This document shows, in pieces, positions 23,600-32,479 of a stretch of 64,000 bases of DNA. The notes under the pieces were generated by a model, which was not told where the DNA came from, did no database searches, and saw only the letters and a list, made by a program, of their open reading frames with translations. The stretch is from Spirosoma sp. 48-14 (GTDB taxonomy: Bacteria; Bacteroidota; Bacteroidia; Cytophagales; Spirosomataceae): the NCBI RefSeq assembly GCF_001898575.1, contig NZ_MKUD01000070.1:1-64000 (forward strand). The letters are read 5' to 3'. Made by a program: the position numbers and the translations under genes. The number at the start of each line of letters is the position of its first letter. Position 1 is the first letter of the stretch.

Positions 23600-24607
23600 A
23601 TGCCAGCAGAATCCAGATTAACCCGTATTGGGGTTTTCTATGACGGTAATTATTTTCTACATGTAAGCAACTACTATAATTATTCGCACGAACGTCGTAG
23701 CCGTATCAGTATTTCAGGGCTGCACGCGTTTATTCGTCGTCAGGTAGCCGAAGAAGAAGGGGTGAACGAACGGCTGTGTCAGATTGTAGATGCACACTAT
23801 TTTCGTGGTCGGCTGAACGCTCATGAGGCTAATCAACGTGGTAATCAACTTTTTTATGATCGACTGTTCGACGATATTCTCATGTCGGAAGGGGTTGTAA
23901 CGCATTACCTGCCTGTAAAAACGTATCAGGGATACCGGCAGGAAAAAGGGATTGATGTATGGCTGGCCCTCGAAGCATTCGAACTGGCTCAGTACAAAAA
24001 GTTCGACGTAGTCGTATTGATCACATCCGATGGGGATTATGTGCCGCTCATTCGAAAGCTTAACACGCTGGGCTCCCGTATTATGGTGCTGAGCTGGGAT
24101 TTCGAATTTCTGAATGAACAGGGCGAAAAGCAGGTGACGCGCACATCGCAGGATTTGCTCGAAGAGGTATCTTATCCGGTGGCTATGCACGGTATTATTG
24201 ATGACCGAAGCCGTAGGAACGATATGGTGATCCAGAATTTATTTGTCAAACAGGCTGCCAGACCTACTTTTTCAACCGTCAACGGAAATGGCAATAGCTA
24301 TACGAATGGTATGAGCTATGGCAGTTCATTATCACTGGAAAGTAATTACGACTACGATTCATCGATAGAGCCTAATTATAATGTGGCCGATAGTGACCCG
24401 GAAGGGCGTAAAATCAGCACCATTCGCAGCCTTAAAACCGGCTATGGCTTTGTGAATTACCCGCCTAATAACCTGTTTTTCCACTACACAAGTTTAGTCG
24501 ATACCGATTTCAATGAATTGCAGGTCGACGACGAAGTTGAGTTTTCAATTGGTCAGAATGCCGAAGGAAAAGATATTGCTGTTGACGTTCGGTTATTACG
24601 TCAGTAA
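23600..24607 (+). CDS. NYN-domain nuclease fused to a cold-shock-like domain
   Basis: 335 residues. The NYN/LabA (PIN-like) domain spans about 8-190, with acidic residues where the metal site is expected: Asp15 in F-Y-D-G-N-Y, Asp119 in K-G-I-D-V-W and Asp144/Asp146 in T-S-D-G-D-Y. After a Ser/Asn/Tyr-rich linker (about 220-265) comes a cold-shock-like domain (about 268-335) with G-Y-G-F-V and L-F-F-H-Y, the counterparts of RNP1 and RNP2. Such a fusion predicts an RNA-binding endoribonuclease. Three bases separate it from pabB, so the two are co-transcribed. Confidence 0.85.
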   Translation: MPAESRLTRIGVFYDGNYFLHVSNYYNYSHERRSRISISGLHAFIRRQVAEEEGVNERLCQIVDAHYFRGRLNAHEANQRGNQLFYDRLFDDILMSEGVVTHYLPVKTYQGYRQEKGIDVWLALEAFELAQYKKFDVVVLITSDGDYVPLIRKLNTLGSRIMVLSWDFEFLNEQGEKQVTRTSQDLLEEVSYPVAMHGIIDDRSRRNDMVIQNLFVKQAARPTFSTVNGNGNSYTNGMSYGSSLSLESNYDYDSSIEPNYNVADSDPEGRKISTIRSLKTGYGFVNYPPNNLFFHYTSLVDTDFNELQVDDEVEFSIGQNAEGKDIAVDVRLLRQ

Positions 24608-24610
24608 GGT

Positions 24611-25939
24611 ATGGATTCCCTGCGTATAGACGTTGCCGACATGCAATCTGTTCGTTGGCAGGCATTAGCCTGGGCTATCAGCCAACAGAACGATTCAGTT
24701 GATTTTGTCGCTTCATTAACCAATAACGATAGTATCTATCCAAATGACCCGTTCCCAAACCGACTCTTTGTTGGTGCGGAACGGGTCATTTCGTTTTCTG
24801 AGCATGATGCGTTCGAGGCTCTAGCGGATGCACATGCCCGTCGACCATCTTACCTGGTTGGTTATCTGGGGTATGACCTGAAAAATCAGCTTGAGGTATT
24901 GGAAAGCCGTAACCCGAATCGATTAGGTTTTCCAGATGTTTATTTTGTTGAACCTGCCTGGGTTATTGACTTTGAAGCGTCTGACCGCCAGACGGGTTGC
25001 GTATGTATTCGTGGATACGGCAACGCCCAGGAGCTATGGCAACAAATCGTACATTTCCAGCCAGCCCCTATAACTGCACCTTCATTAGTTGCTCTTCCTC
25101 CGGCCATTCAGTGTCGGGTTTCTTATGATGACTACCTGGCCAACGTGCGTCGTATTCAGCAGCATATTCTGGCAGGCGATGTATATGAACTGAATTATTG
25201 CATCGAGTTTTTTGCCGAAGCCATCCATCTGGACCCACTAACGGTTTACCGCGCTCTGAACCAGCGATCCCCCATGCCCTTTTCTAATTTTATGAAAATC
25301 GGTGAGCGGTATGTTATGGGTGCATCGCCCGAGCGATTCCTAAAAAAGGAAGGGCAAAACGTTTTATCGCAGCCCATAAAAGGAACAATCAGGCGCGGAA
25401 AAACACCGGACGAAGATAGCCTGCTTCGTACGCAATTGCTGCAATCAGAAAAAGAGCGGGCCGAAAATCTGATGATCGTTGACCTCGTTCGAAACGATCT
25501 GGCGCGTAGCGCCAAAACCGGATCTGTGCGGGTGGATGAACTGTTCGGTATTTATGGCTTTCAGCAGGTGTATCAGATGATTTCGACGGTTTCGGCAACA
25601 TTGCGGGAAGGCGTAAATTGGGCCGAGGCTATTCGACATGCTTTTCCGATGGGGAGCATGACTGGCGCTCCCAAAATCCGGGCCATGGAGTTGATCGATG
25701 AACTGGAGGTAAGCAGGCGGGGAGTTTATTCGGGCGCTATTGGTTTTATTACGCCAGAGGGCGATTTTGATTTCAGTGTGGTTATCCGCACGCTTCTCTA
25801 CAATGCGCAAAATCGGTATGCGTCTTTCTCAGTAGGTAGTGCCATCACCTACGATGCCGATCCCGTACAGGAATGGGAAGAATGCCTGTTGAAAGCAAAG
25901 GCAATTCGGGAGGTGATTGACGGTTTTACTACCGTTTAA
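24611..25939 (+). CDS. pabB: Aminodeoxychorismate synthase component I
   Basis: 442 residues of the chorismate-binding family. It converts chorismate plus ammonia to 4-amino-4-deoxychorismate for folate. The motif S-Q-P-I-K-G-T-I-R-R-G carries the Lys typical of PabB (anthranilate synthase TrpE usually has Ala there). Further signs: V-D-L-V-R-N-D-L, G-S-M-T-G-A-P-K and Y-S-G-A-I-G near the end. The glutaminase partner (PabA) is not nearby. It is co-transcribed with the NYN nuclease gene. Confidence 0.93.
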   Translation: MDSLRIDVADMQSVRWQALAWAISQQNDSVDFVASLTNNDSIYPNDPFPNRLFVGAERVISFSEHDAFEALADAHARRPSYLVGYLGYDLKNQLEVLESRNPNRLGFPDVYFVEPAWVIDFEASDRQTGCVCIRGYGNAQELWQQIVHFQPAPITAPSLVALPPAIQCRVSYDDYLANVRRIQQHILAGDVYELNYCIEFFAEAIHLDPLTVYRALNQRSPMPFSNFMKIGERYVMGASPERFLKKEGQNVLSQPIKGTIRRGKTPDEDSLLRTQLLQSEKERAENLMIVDLVRNDLARSAKTGSVRVDELFGIYGFQQVYQMISTVSATLREGVNWAEAIRHAFPMGSMTGAPKIRAMELIDELEVSRRGVYSGAIGFITPEGDFDFSVVIRTLLYNAQNRYASFSVGSAITYDADPVQEWEECLLKAKAIREVIDGFTTV

Positions 25940-26135
25940 TCAATTAAACGTATCGTTTTATGCAATCACTTCCTGTTTTTTCTCTTCACTAATCAAAGGA
26001 TGCAACCTTTTTATCGGGATAAGGCTCTTTCGTTTAGTTGAGTAGGGTATTCGGTTTGTTCCTATAAAAATAGTTAATTTACTAAAAAATTAGTTAAAAT
26101 TCGTTAAGGCCGTAACTAACCTATTAACTGATTTT

Positions 26136-26143
26136 TATATTTG
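26136..26143 (+). promoter_or_regulatory. -7 promoter element of the outer-membrane receptor
   Basis: TATATTTG, 35 bp before the ATG at 26179. The 239-bp gap 25940-26178 is otherwise AT-rich and featureless. Confidence 0.5.
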
Positions 26144-26178
26144 CTCTCATTATCCTATTATCTTCTATTCGATCATCC

Positions 26179-29031
26179 ATGAGAAACCTTTCCCTGCTGG
26201 CCTTACTATGCCTGCTCACGGCTTCGCTTTATGCACAAAGTCCTCCGGCGGCAACCCGCTTTACACTTCAGGGCCGTGCTGTCGATACAACATCGGCTCC
26301 GCTGCCCTCCTCAACGGTTATGCTGCTCAGCGCCAAAGATTCGTCGATGGTCAACTTTACCCGTACGGGCGACAACGGAGCTTTTACTTTTAAGAATATA
26401 AAAGCGGGTACATACATTCTGAAAATTTCGTTTGTCGGGTTGATTCCTTATAATCAACTGATTAAGCATGCGGGGGAGCCGGTTATGGATTTAGGTCCGT
26501 TGAAACTGAAGCCGATCACCCGCGAACTGATGGAAGTAGTGGTTCGAACGGCAAAGGCTCCACTGACGATCAAAGGCGATACCATCGAATACAATGCCAG
26601 TTCATTTAAGGTCCCGCCCGGATCAACGGTAGAAGATTTGCTTAGAAAGCTACCGGGTGTTCAGGTCGATCAGGACGGGAACATTCGGGCACAGGGGCAG
26701 GAGGTTAAAAAAGTAACGGTCGATGGAAAGAGTTTTTTCGGGGATGATCCAAAGTTAGCGACCAAAAATCTGCAGGCCGAAGCCATTACAAAAGTGCAGG
26801 TGTTTAACGATAAAACCGAACAGGCTAAAATGACCGGCGTTGACGATGGCAAGAAAGAAAAAACCGTTAACCTGCAACTGAAGGAAGAGTTTAAAAAAGG
26901 TGGTTTTGGGAAATTGACGGCCGGAGCCGGGCCTGCTTCGAATAATGTATCGACGCGTTTTGAGGGGAAAGGAAGCTACAACAAGTTCGACAGCAAGCAA
27001 CAATTTTCGGCCTTGCTACTCGGAAATAACACGAACCAACAGGGCCTTTCCTTTAATGACTATCAGGATTTTAGGGGGAGTAACTCGTTCAACTGGAACG
27101 ATAATGCCGACTTCGGGTTTAGTGGCTCTAATCGTTATCTCTACTTTGGCGACGACAATGAAAGCCTGACCATTCCGATTAGTGGCGGCAATGGCCGGGG
27201 CTTTACCAAAAATACGGCCGGGGGCCTTAACTACAACTACGACACGAAGAAAACCAAGCTAAGCACCAGCTATTATTTCAACCAGACCCGGTTAAATCTG
27301 GATGCGCTTCGGGAAAACAAAAGTTACCTGCCCGGTTCAACCAATCTGCGGAAAACGGACACCAGCAGCCAGTCCAACCTGGCCACGAACCACCGGATTA
27401 GCTTCCGTTTAGAGAAGCAGCTTGATTCCATGCAAACGTTGCTGATCATCAGTAACAGCCGGTTTGGGCTTAATACCAGCAATCTGCAAAGTCAGCAACG
27501 GGTGTTTCAGAGCGTCGCAAATAGCGCTGAACTTCCGACAACCTATAGCCAATCGACGAATAATTCATCAGCCAACCAGTTTGCGATAGCCAATACGCTT
27601 CTGTATCGGCTGAAGTTCAAAAAGAAAGGGCGCAACTTTGGCGCCAGCGCTACGTTTCAGATGAATAAAAACGATGGCGATTTACTGCTGAAAGCCCGAA
27701 ACGAATTCTATCAGGCTACCAGTGTGAACGACATGCTGCGAATACTCAATCAGGATCAGGGAACCAATTCGGTCAGTAACCAATACAAGGCTAACCTGTT
27801 GTATGTAGAGCCGTTCGCCAAAAAGTTCTTCTGGGAGACGTTCTATAACTTTAACCTTCGCTACGATGAAGTCGATCGCGATGTGGCAAACCTGGACGAC
27901 AGCCGCCGACGAATTGATTCCCTGAGTTTGTACTACAAGAACAATTACCTCTTCAATCGACTGGGAAGCAGTGTGCGTTACTCCTACAAAGGGTTGAATA
28001 TATCGGCTGGGGTAGCGGGGCAGCAATTTCAGCTTGATGGGAAGTTTGCCCGCGACCAGAGCCAGCCGCTTCAACCCATCAACCGGACATTCACGACAGT
28101 GATTCCGAACGTCTCGCTCAACTTCGATCTGAAAAATAACCGATACCTGGGAGCCAATTATGATGTAGGGGTACAGATACCATCCTCGCGCGATTTACAG
28201 CCAGTAACCAGCAACAGCAACCCGCTGGCCATTACCCGTGGAAATCCGAATCTGCTCCCTCAGTTGGGTCATAATCTGAGTGCTTCGTACAACTACTTTA
28301 ACCCAGGGAGCTTCATTAATTTATGGACGAATATTTACACGACCTATTTTGTAAACCAGATCGTGTATAGCCAGACCGTTGATCCGAAAACCCTGATTAC
28401 AACGACGATGCCAGAAAACCTGACGGGTGGTAAAAATCTGGGATCTAATATTTATTTCGGCTTCCCGCTGAAGAAAACAAAGGCAACGCTTAACCTGAAC
28501 ACTTCGTTGAATTTGGGCCACAATCTGACGCGAATCAATGAAGTGCTGAACGAGACGAATAACCAGAATTACTCATTTGGTGTCCGGCTGGAGTTGACGC
28601 CTAAAGAGTGGATTACTTTTTACGGTAATGCGAATATGAGCATCACCAATACCAAGTATTCGATCAATACGACGCAAAACCAGACCATCTACAACAACAG
28701 CATCCGGGGTGATCTGAACCTGAAATTGCCCGGCGATTTTTACCTGAACACGACGCTGAACTACAACGAGTATAAAAACGAGAAGCTGAATTTCAATCAG
28801 CAGATTCCCTTGTTAAGTTCGTCGATCTATCGTATCGTTGGGAAGGCGAAAAAAGCAGAGATTCGGCTGTCGGGCTTCGATCTGCTCAATCGCAACGTGG
28901 TGGTGTCGCAGTATGCGGGTCAGAACTATACCAGCACCGAGCGAATTCAGTCGCTGGCCCGGTATTTTATGTTAAGCTTTACGTATAACATGCGGGGTGT
29001 TCAGGCGAAAATGCGCCGGGATTATTATTGA
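26179..29031 (+). CDS. TonB-dependent-receptor-like outer-membrane beta-barrel protein
   Basis: 950 residues with a signal peptide (1-20, ending L-Y-A-Q), a carboxypeptidase-regulatory-like domain (about 26-115), a plug-like domain (about 125-215) with D-L-L-R-K-L-P-G-V-Q-V-D and S-F-F-G-D-D-P-K, and a long barrel ending in an aromatic residue. It belongs to the outer-membrane beta-barrel family often paired with GLPGLI proteins, and lacks a SusD partner, so it is not a classic polysaccharide importer. The substrate may be a peptide or other ligand. A GLPGLI gene follows after 31 bp. Confidence 0.9.
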   Translation: MRNLSLLALLCLLTASLYAQSPPAATRFTLQGRAVDTTSAPLPSSTVMLLSAKDSSMVNFTRTGDNGAFTFKNIKAGTYILKISFVGLIPYNQLIKHAGEPVMDLGPLKLKPITRELMEVVVRTAKAPLTIKGDTIEYNASSFKVPPGSTVEDLLRKLPGVQVDQDGNIRAQGQEVKKVTVDGKSFFGDDPKLATKNLQAEAITKVQVFNDKTEQAKMTGVDDGKKEKTVNLQLKEEFKKGGFGKLTAGAGPASNNVSTRFEGKGSYNKFDSKQQFSALLLGNNTNQQGLSFNDYQDFRGSNSFNWNDNADFGFSGSNRYLYFGDDNESLTIPISGGNGRGFTKNTAGGLNYNYDTKKTKLSTSYYFNQTRLNLDALRENKSYLPGSTNLRKTDTSSQSNLATNHRISFRLEKQLDSMQTLLIISNSRFGLNTSNLQSQQRVFQSVANSAELPTTYSQSTNNSSANQFAIANTLLYRLKFKKKGRNFGASATFQMNKNDGDLLLKARNEFYQATSVNDMLRILNQDQGTNSVSNQYKANLLYVEPFAKKFFWETFYNFNLRYDEVDRDVANLDDSRRRIDSLSLYYKNNYLFNRLGSSVRYSYKGLNISAGVAGQQFQLDGKFARDQSQPLQPINRTFTTVIPNVSLNFDLKNNRYLGANYDVGVQIPSSRDLQPVTSNSNPLAITRGNPNLLPQLGHNLSASYNYFNPGSFINLWTNIYTTYFVNQIVYSQTVDPKTLITTTMPENLTGGKNLGSNIYFGFPLKKTKATLNLNTSLNLGHNLTRINEVLNETNNQNYSFGVRLELTPKEWITFYGNANMSITNTKYSINTTQNQTIYNNSIRGDLNLKLPGDFYLNTTLNYNEYKNEKLNFNQQIPLLSSSIYRIVGKAKKAEIRLSGFDLLNRNVVVSQYAGQNYTSTERIQSLARYFMLSFTYNMRGVQAKMRRDYY

Positions 29032-29062
29032 TTTCAAGCTCTTCTAAACGCACTTATTTATC

Positions 29063-29809
29063 ATGAAGAAATTAGTCCTGGTACTATGCCTGATGGTCAG
29101 CTCGATGGCTATGGCCCAGAAAACGGAAGGTGTAGTGACCTACGTTCGTAAAGATTACTGGAGTAAAATGATTAGTAGACTGACGTTTCTGAGTCAGGAG
29201 CAAAAGGACCGTCAGACGCAGCTACGGAAGAACTGGGAAGAGAACAACAAAGGCACCAAAATGAAGATGGCCTTTAACGCCAACGAAAGCCTGTACACCT
29301 ATTTCAGTACGGAACCGGAAGAGGGTGGATACTCGTGGCGGCAGTACGAACTGGATTTGTACCGAAATTTTGAAAAGGATAAGAAGACGGACATCATCGA
29401 AATGCTGGGTAAAACCTACGTTGTTGAAGATTCGATCCATGCACCCGTCTGGAAAATTGGGAATCAGATCAAAGAAGTTGCGGGGTTCATTTGTATGAAA
29501 GCTGAGACGGAAGATCCCGTCAAAAATCAGAAAATTACGGCCTGGTTTGCGCAGGATATTCCGGTTTCGGCTGGCCCCGAACGGATGTGTGGTTTGCCCG
29601 GTCTGATTCTAGAACTGAATATCGATGACGGAACGGTGATCATAGAAGCAACCAACGTTGCGTTCCGCCCGCTTACGGCTGATGACCTTAAGCTACCAAA
29701 AGTAAAAGGAAAGAAAATAGACGATGCTGCCTACGATAAGGTGATTCGCCAGTATATTGCCCAGCAAACAGTAGCTCATGAAAACCCGTACTGGGAAATA
29801 CGTTATTGA
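29063..29809 (+). CDS. GLPGLI-family secreted protein
   Basis: 248 residues with a signal peptide (1-18, M-A-M-A-Q). It contains the hallmark C-G-L-P-G-L-I-L-E of this Bacteroidota-specific family at about 179-187. Family function is unknown; genes of this kind regularly follow TonB-dependent receptors, as here (31 bp). An intrinsic terminator lies 24 bp after the stop. Confidence 0.93.
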   Translation: MKKLVLVLCLMVSSMAMAQKTEGVVTYVRKDYWSKMISRLTFLSQEQKDRQTQLRKNWEENNKGTKMKMAFNANESLYTYFSTEPEEGGYSWRQYELDLYRNFEKDKKTDIIEMLGKTYVVEDSIHAPVWKIGNQIKEVAGFICMKAETEDPVKNQKITAWFAQDIPVSAGPERMCGLPGLILELNIDDGTVIIEATNVAFRPLTADDLKLPKVKGKKIDDAAYDKVIRQYIAQQTVAHENPYWEIRY

Positions 29810-29832
29810 GAAAACTCAATTGAATTTGACAA

Positions 29833-29862
29833 CGAAAACCGCTTCCTTACAAGCGGTTTTCG
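29833..29862 (+). terminator. Intrinsic terminator after GLPGLI gene
   Basis: 12-bp perfect arms CGAAAACCGCTT and AAGCGGTTTTCG with a 6-nt loop; closes the receptor-GLPGLI operon. Confidence 0.85.
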
Positions 29863-29969
29863 TGTTTATGACCTTTACCTAACAAAAGTCAAGTTTGACC
29901 CTGATAAACGTCATGTGGGGTCCGGCGACCTATGCCGTGATTTGTAGAGTAATTCAAACACACAAAATC

Positions 29970-30302
29970 ATGGCAACGCTCACACAAGTAACTCCTGACT
30001 ATAGCACAACCACCGATACTTCATGGATTTCTGCCGTTAAAAAATTCGTTTCTGAAGCCGAATTTTATCGCTTTGGATGGGCTGTCGGTGCCTTGGCTAT
30101 TCAGGGATGCATCCTGTCGCCTGTACTGTTGCTGATCATGGCCAACTTTGGCGGAGGGGATTGGCAGTTTCTAGCCAGTATGCTTTGCTTTTTAGGGGTG
30201 CTGGTTCCCGTACTTTCTGCCTTACCCGTCCGATATATTTTTTCCGGCTTCGCCATTAGCCTGATCCTGCACATTATCATGATCGCTATCGATCTGCTCT
30301 GA
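29970..30302 (+). CDS. Small multi-pass membrane protein of unknown function
   Basis: 110 residues from the ATG at 29970. The open frame extends upstream to 29895, but its first 25 residues are uncharacteristic, and M-A-T-L-T-Q gives a typical soluble start. It has three hydrophobic segments (about 35-55, 58-80, 84-108) and no motif I recognise. The role is unknown. It converges with the Ada-domain gene at 30373, and a shared hairpin lies between them. Confidence 0.65.
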   Translation: MATLTQVTPDYSTTTDTSWISAVKKFVSEAEFYRFGWAVGALAIQGCILSPVLLLIMANFGGGDWQFLASMLCFLGVLVPVLSALPVRYIFSGFAISLILHIIMIAIDLL

Positions 30303-30354
30303 TAAGTAGCTTGTTTGGCTACCCGTATCGCTAAAAGAAGAACACTGCATATAC

Positions 30355-30398
30355 AACTCCCCCTGAATGAGCTTACGAAGCAGCATTCAGGGGGAGTT
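30355..30398. terminator. Bidirectional terminator overlapping the 3' end of the Ada-domain gene
   Basis: 15-bp perfect arms AACTCCCCCTGAATG (30355-30369) and CATTCAGGGGGAGTT (30384-30398) with a 14-nt loop and T/A runs outside both ends. The right arm lies in the last codons of the Ada zinc-domain gene (stop at 30373-30375), so stem and coding sequence overlap. Confidence 0.8.
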
Positions 30399-30666
30399 TT
30401 GCGTTGGAGGTATTTGCTTTCCAGGTTTTGTAGGCTTCGGGCATACACACAGCACATGGGCGATACCCAATTGCAATGGCTTCTGTTGCATTGCGAAAAA
30501 ACACCCGGTTTTCAGGTTTCATTCGCTTACCAGCCCGACAATCCAGCCGACCGTATAACTTGCCAGGACGATGGCCACCGAGCGCAATAGCTCCTTTTTT
30601 TAGTTCGCTAACTAACCTTCGCAGTCGGGCAAATGGTGTTGGACCGAGATCAACATGACGGATCAT
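30373..30666 (-). CDS. Stand-alone Ada-type zinc-binding domain lacking the methyl-acceptor Cys
   Basis: 97 residues. Residues 30-82 align by eye to the N-terminal Ada zinc domain: K-L-Y-G-R-L-D-C-R-A-G-K-R-M, then N-R-V-F-F-R-N-A-T-E-A and G-Y-R-P-C-A-V-C-M-P. Ada binds zinc with four Cys, the first being the methyl acceptor (Cys38 in E. coli). Here that position is Gly39, leaving Cys43, Cys71 and Cys74. It therefore cannot be a standard methylphosphotriester acceptor unless another residue serves. Its start overlaps the stop of the oxygenase gene (ATGA-type), showing tight coupling. Confidence 0.82.
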   Translation of the reverse strand: MIRHVDLGPTPFARLRRLVSELKKGAIALGGHRPGKLYGRLDCRAGKRMKPENRVFFRNATEAIAIGYRPCAVCMPEAYKTWKANTSNAKLPLNAAS

Positions 30667-31331
30667 GCTGCATCGTGAAAAATAAGCCCAACGTTGATGC
30701 GCGTACCTGTCCGAACTTCACTGACACCGTGTCGCATCGTCAGCCGATAGTAGCCACGTGTGCCTTTAGCCGGTCGGTATTTTGTCGTGAATACAACAAC
30801 CTGGCCTTGTTCGGGCTGTAAAACAATGGGCTTCGATTGCATACGCGGTCGTTGTTCGATGAGAACAAATTCGCCACCCGTATAGTCCCGATTGGGTTGA
30901 CTCAGAGACAATACCGCCTGAAACGGAAAATACAACTCGCCATACATATCCTGATGAAGTGCATTCCAATCGCCAGCACCGTATTTCAGAATGAGTGGTG
31001 TTGGTTTGGTTTGCCCGGCTTCATGGCACATTACCAGCCATTCGTCAAGGTTAGTAGGGTAACGCAGGTCAATACCCAGTTTAGCGTTCCAGTCGTTGGC
31101 TACAGGAGCCAGTTGGGCAAACAATTCATGCCGAAACCGATCGACAACAGTAGGTAGGGGATAGCTAAAGTATTTGTATTCACCGCTACCGTATCCATGG
31201 CGTTGCATCACTACCGTTTTCCGGTATAGATCTGAGGCATCAAAGAGCGTTGCGACATAGTCACATTCCTCCGGCGATAACACGGGAGGCAATACGGCAA
31301 AACCTGTTTCGGGGAGCGTGGCTAAAGTCAT
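30663..31331 (-). CDS. 2-oxoglutarate/Fe(II)-dependent oxygenase (Ada-associated family)
   Basis: 222 residues. Fe(II) ligands: His126 and Asp128 in L-H-Q-D-M-Y and His201 in M-R-H-G; the 2-oxoglutarate Arg is Arg211 in T-R-I-N-V-G. It resembles the PF09859 oxygenases that commonly sit next to ada and are thought to act in alkylation damage repair, distinct from AlkB; the substrate in vivo is not established. It lies between the Ada-type transcription factor/methyltransferase and the Ada zinc domain on one strand, and overlaps the latter by four bases. Confidence 0.85.
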   Translation of the reverse strand: MTLATLPETGFAVLPPVLSPEECDYVATLFDASDLYRKTVVMQRHGYGSGEYKYFSYPLPTVVDRFRHELFAQLAPVANDWNAKLGIDLRYPTNLDEWLVMCHEAGQTKPTPLILKYGAGDWNALHQDMYGELYFPFQAVLSLSQPNRDYTGGEFVLIEQRPRMQSKPIVLQPEQGQVVVFTTKYRPAKGTRGYYRLTMRHGVSEVRTGTRINVGLIFHDAA

Positions 31332-31347
31332 TAGAAAGGAATTTAGT

Positions 31348-31424
31348 GGTCATTTACTTCGCGTCATTGATGGAAACTAATACACTGTCAATGATTGACA
31401 ACAAAGTACGTGAAGTAAATGACC
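31348..31424. repeat. Inverted repeat between ada and the oxygenase gene
   Basis: Arms 31348-31364 and 31408-31424 match over 17 bp with one mismatch; TCATTGA (31364-31370) and TCAATGA (31389-31395) extend the pairing inside. It fills the 113-bp gap between two genes of one operon, where it may adjust downstream expression or end part of the transcripts. Confidence 0.6.
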
Positions 31425-31444
31425 GGTTGACGGCCCTTGAATCA

Positions 31445-32320
31445 CTAGTTATCAACGCGCGCAGCTTCCCAGCCTAGCATGGCCTGCTTGCGTTCGGCTC
31501 CCCAGCGATAACCACCGAAAAGGCCGGTTTTCTTAATGACCCGATGGCAAGGAATCAGATAACCGATAGGATTAGCGCCGATAGCCGTTCCAACCGCCCG
31601 CGACGCTGTTGGCTGTCCAATCGCATCGGCAATCTGATCGTAACTAGCCAGTTGGCCTTCTGGAATCTTCAGCAGGGCTTCCCATACTTTTAGCTGAAAG
31701 GCGGACCCACGCATCAACACAGGTAAGGGAGTACTAATAGTCTGGTTGGGTTCGCCAGTAACAGGAAAAATCTGATTGGTAAACCGCTGGATGCTAGTAG
31801 GATCGTGAATTAGTGACGCTTCAGGCCAGGCTGCTTTTAGAATAGTAACTGGGTCATCCTGGTCGTCTAAAAAATGCAATAGAGCGATTTTGTCATGCAT
31901 AGTCCCCAATACATACGCGCCAAACGGACTATCGAATACGCCGTACACAAGTTGCAACCCGGAGCCTGCCTGCTTAAACTGGCCCGGCGTAACGCCTTCG
32001 ATGGTGACAAAGAGATCGTGTAAACGCCCTGTTCCTGAAAGCCCGGCCTCATAAGCCGCTTCGGATAAGGCAACGCCTTTCCGGAGTTGGGTTTTGGCGT
32101 GTTCGAGGGTTAGGTACTGGCTGAATTTTTTTGGACTTACCCCCGCCCATTCGGTAAACAGACGTTGAAAGTGAAACTCACTCATATTAGCCTTGGTCGC
32201 CAGTTCACTCAGTGAGGGTTGCTCGCGAAACGTAGCGGTGAGGTGCTCAATGGCCTGGGCAATTTGCTGATAGGTGTACGTGCTGTTGGTTGTCATTGTA
32301 TTTGTGTGTTGACTATACAA
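31445..32320 (-). CDS. ada: AraC-type regulator fused to O6-methylguanine-DNA methyltransferase (Ada without its zinc domain)
   Basis: 291 residues: an AraC-type helix-turn-helix part (about 20-118; F-H-F-Q-R-L-F and G-R-L-H-D-L-F) and a methyltransferase part (about 125-285) with the active-site I-P-C-H-R-V, acceptor Cys258. This matches the C-terminal two thirds of E. coli Ada; the N-terminal zinc domain is missing and is found as a separate gene two positions downstream. It repairs O6-methylguanine by suicide transfer and probably regulates the operon. Met1 or Met9 may be the start. Confidence 0.92.
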   Translation of the reverse strand: MYSQHTNTMTTNSTYTYQQIAQAIEHLTATFREQPSLSELATKANMSEFHFQRLFTEWAGVSPKKFSQYLTLEHAKTQLRKGVALSEAAYEAGLSGTGRLHDLFVTIEGVTPGQFKQAGSGLQLVYGVFDSPFGAYVLGTMHDKIALLHFLDDQDDPVTILKAAWPEASLIHDPTSIQRFTNQIFPVTGEPNQTISTPLPVLMRGSAFQLKVWEALLKIPEGQLASYDQIADAIGQPTASRAVGTAIGANPIGYLIPCHRVIKKTGLFGGYRWGAERKQAMLGWEAARVDN

Positions 32321-32479
32321 AAGTCGCCATAATCGCGCTGCCCAAAAACCCGATTCTTGCGGAGTTGAGTGTCTAAATAGTTTCCTGGCCTATGCGAAAG
32401 GGCGAACGATTTAGACATTTGTCCAGGAGATCAGCCCTGGTGCTCAGCCAATTTTGTATCGTCAATCAATCGTATACAA

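Noticed and set aside
26179..29809. Polysaccharide utilisation locus
   Set aside because: No SusD-like gene, no glycoside hydrolase next to it; the GLPGLI partner points to another class of receptor.
30101..30457. 118-codon minus-strand frame across the small membrane protein gene
   Set aside because: It overlaps two better genes and a terminator and has the composition of a shadow frame.
30373..32320. Frameshift splitting one ada gene
   Set aside because: The oxygenase gene lies between the pieces and the order is not that of a broken Ada; the zinc domain comes last rather than first.
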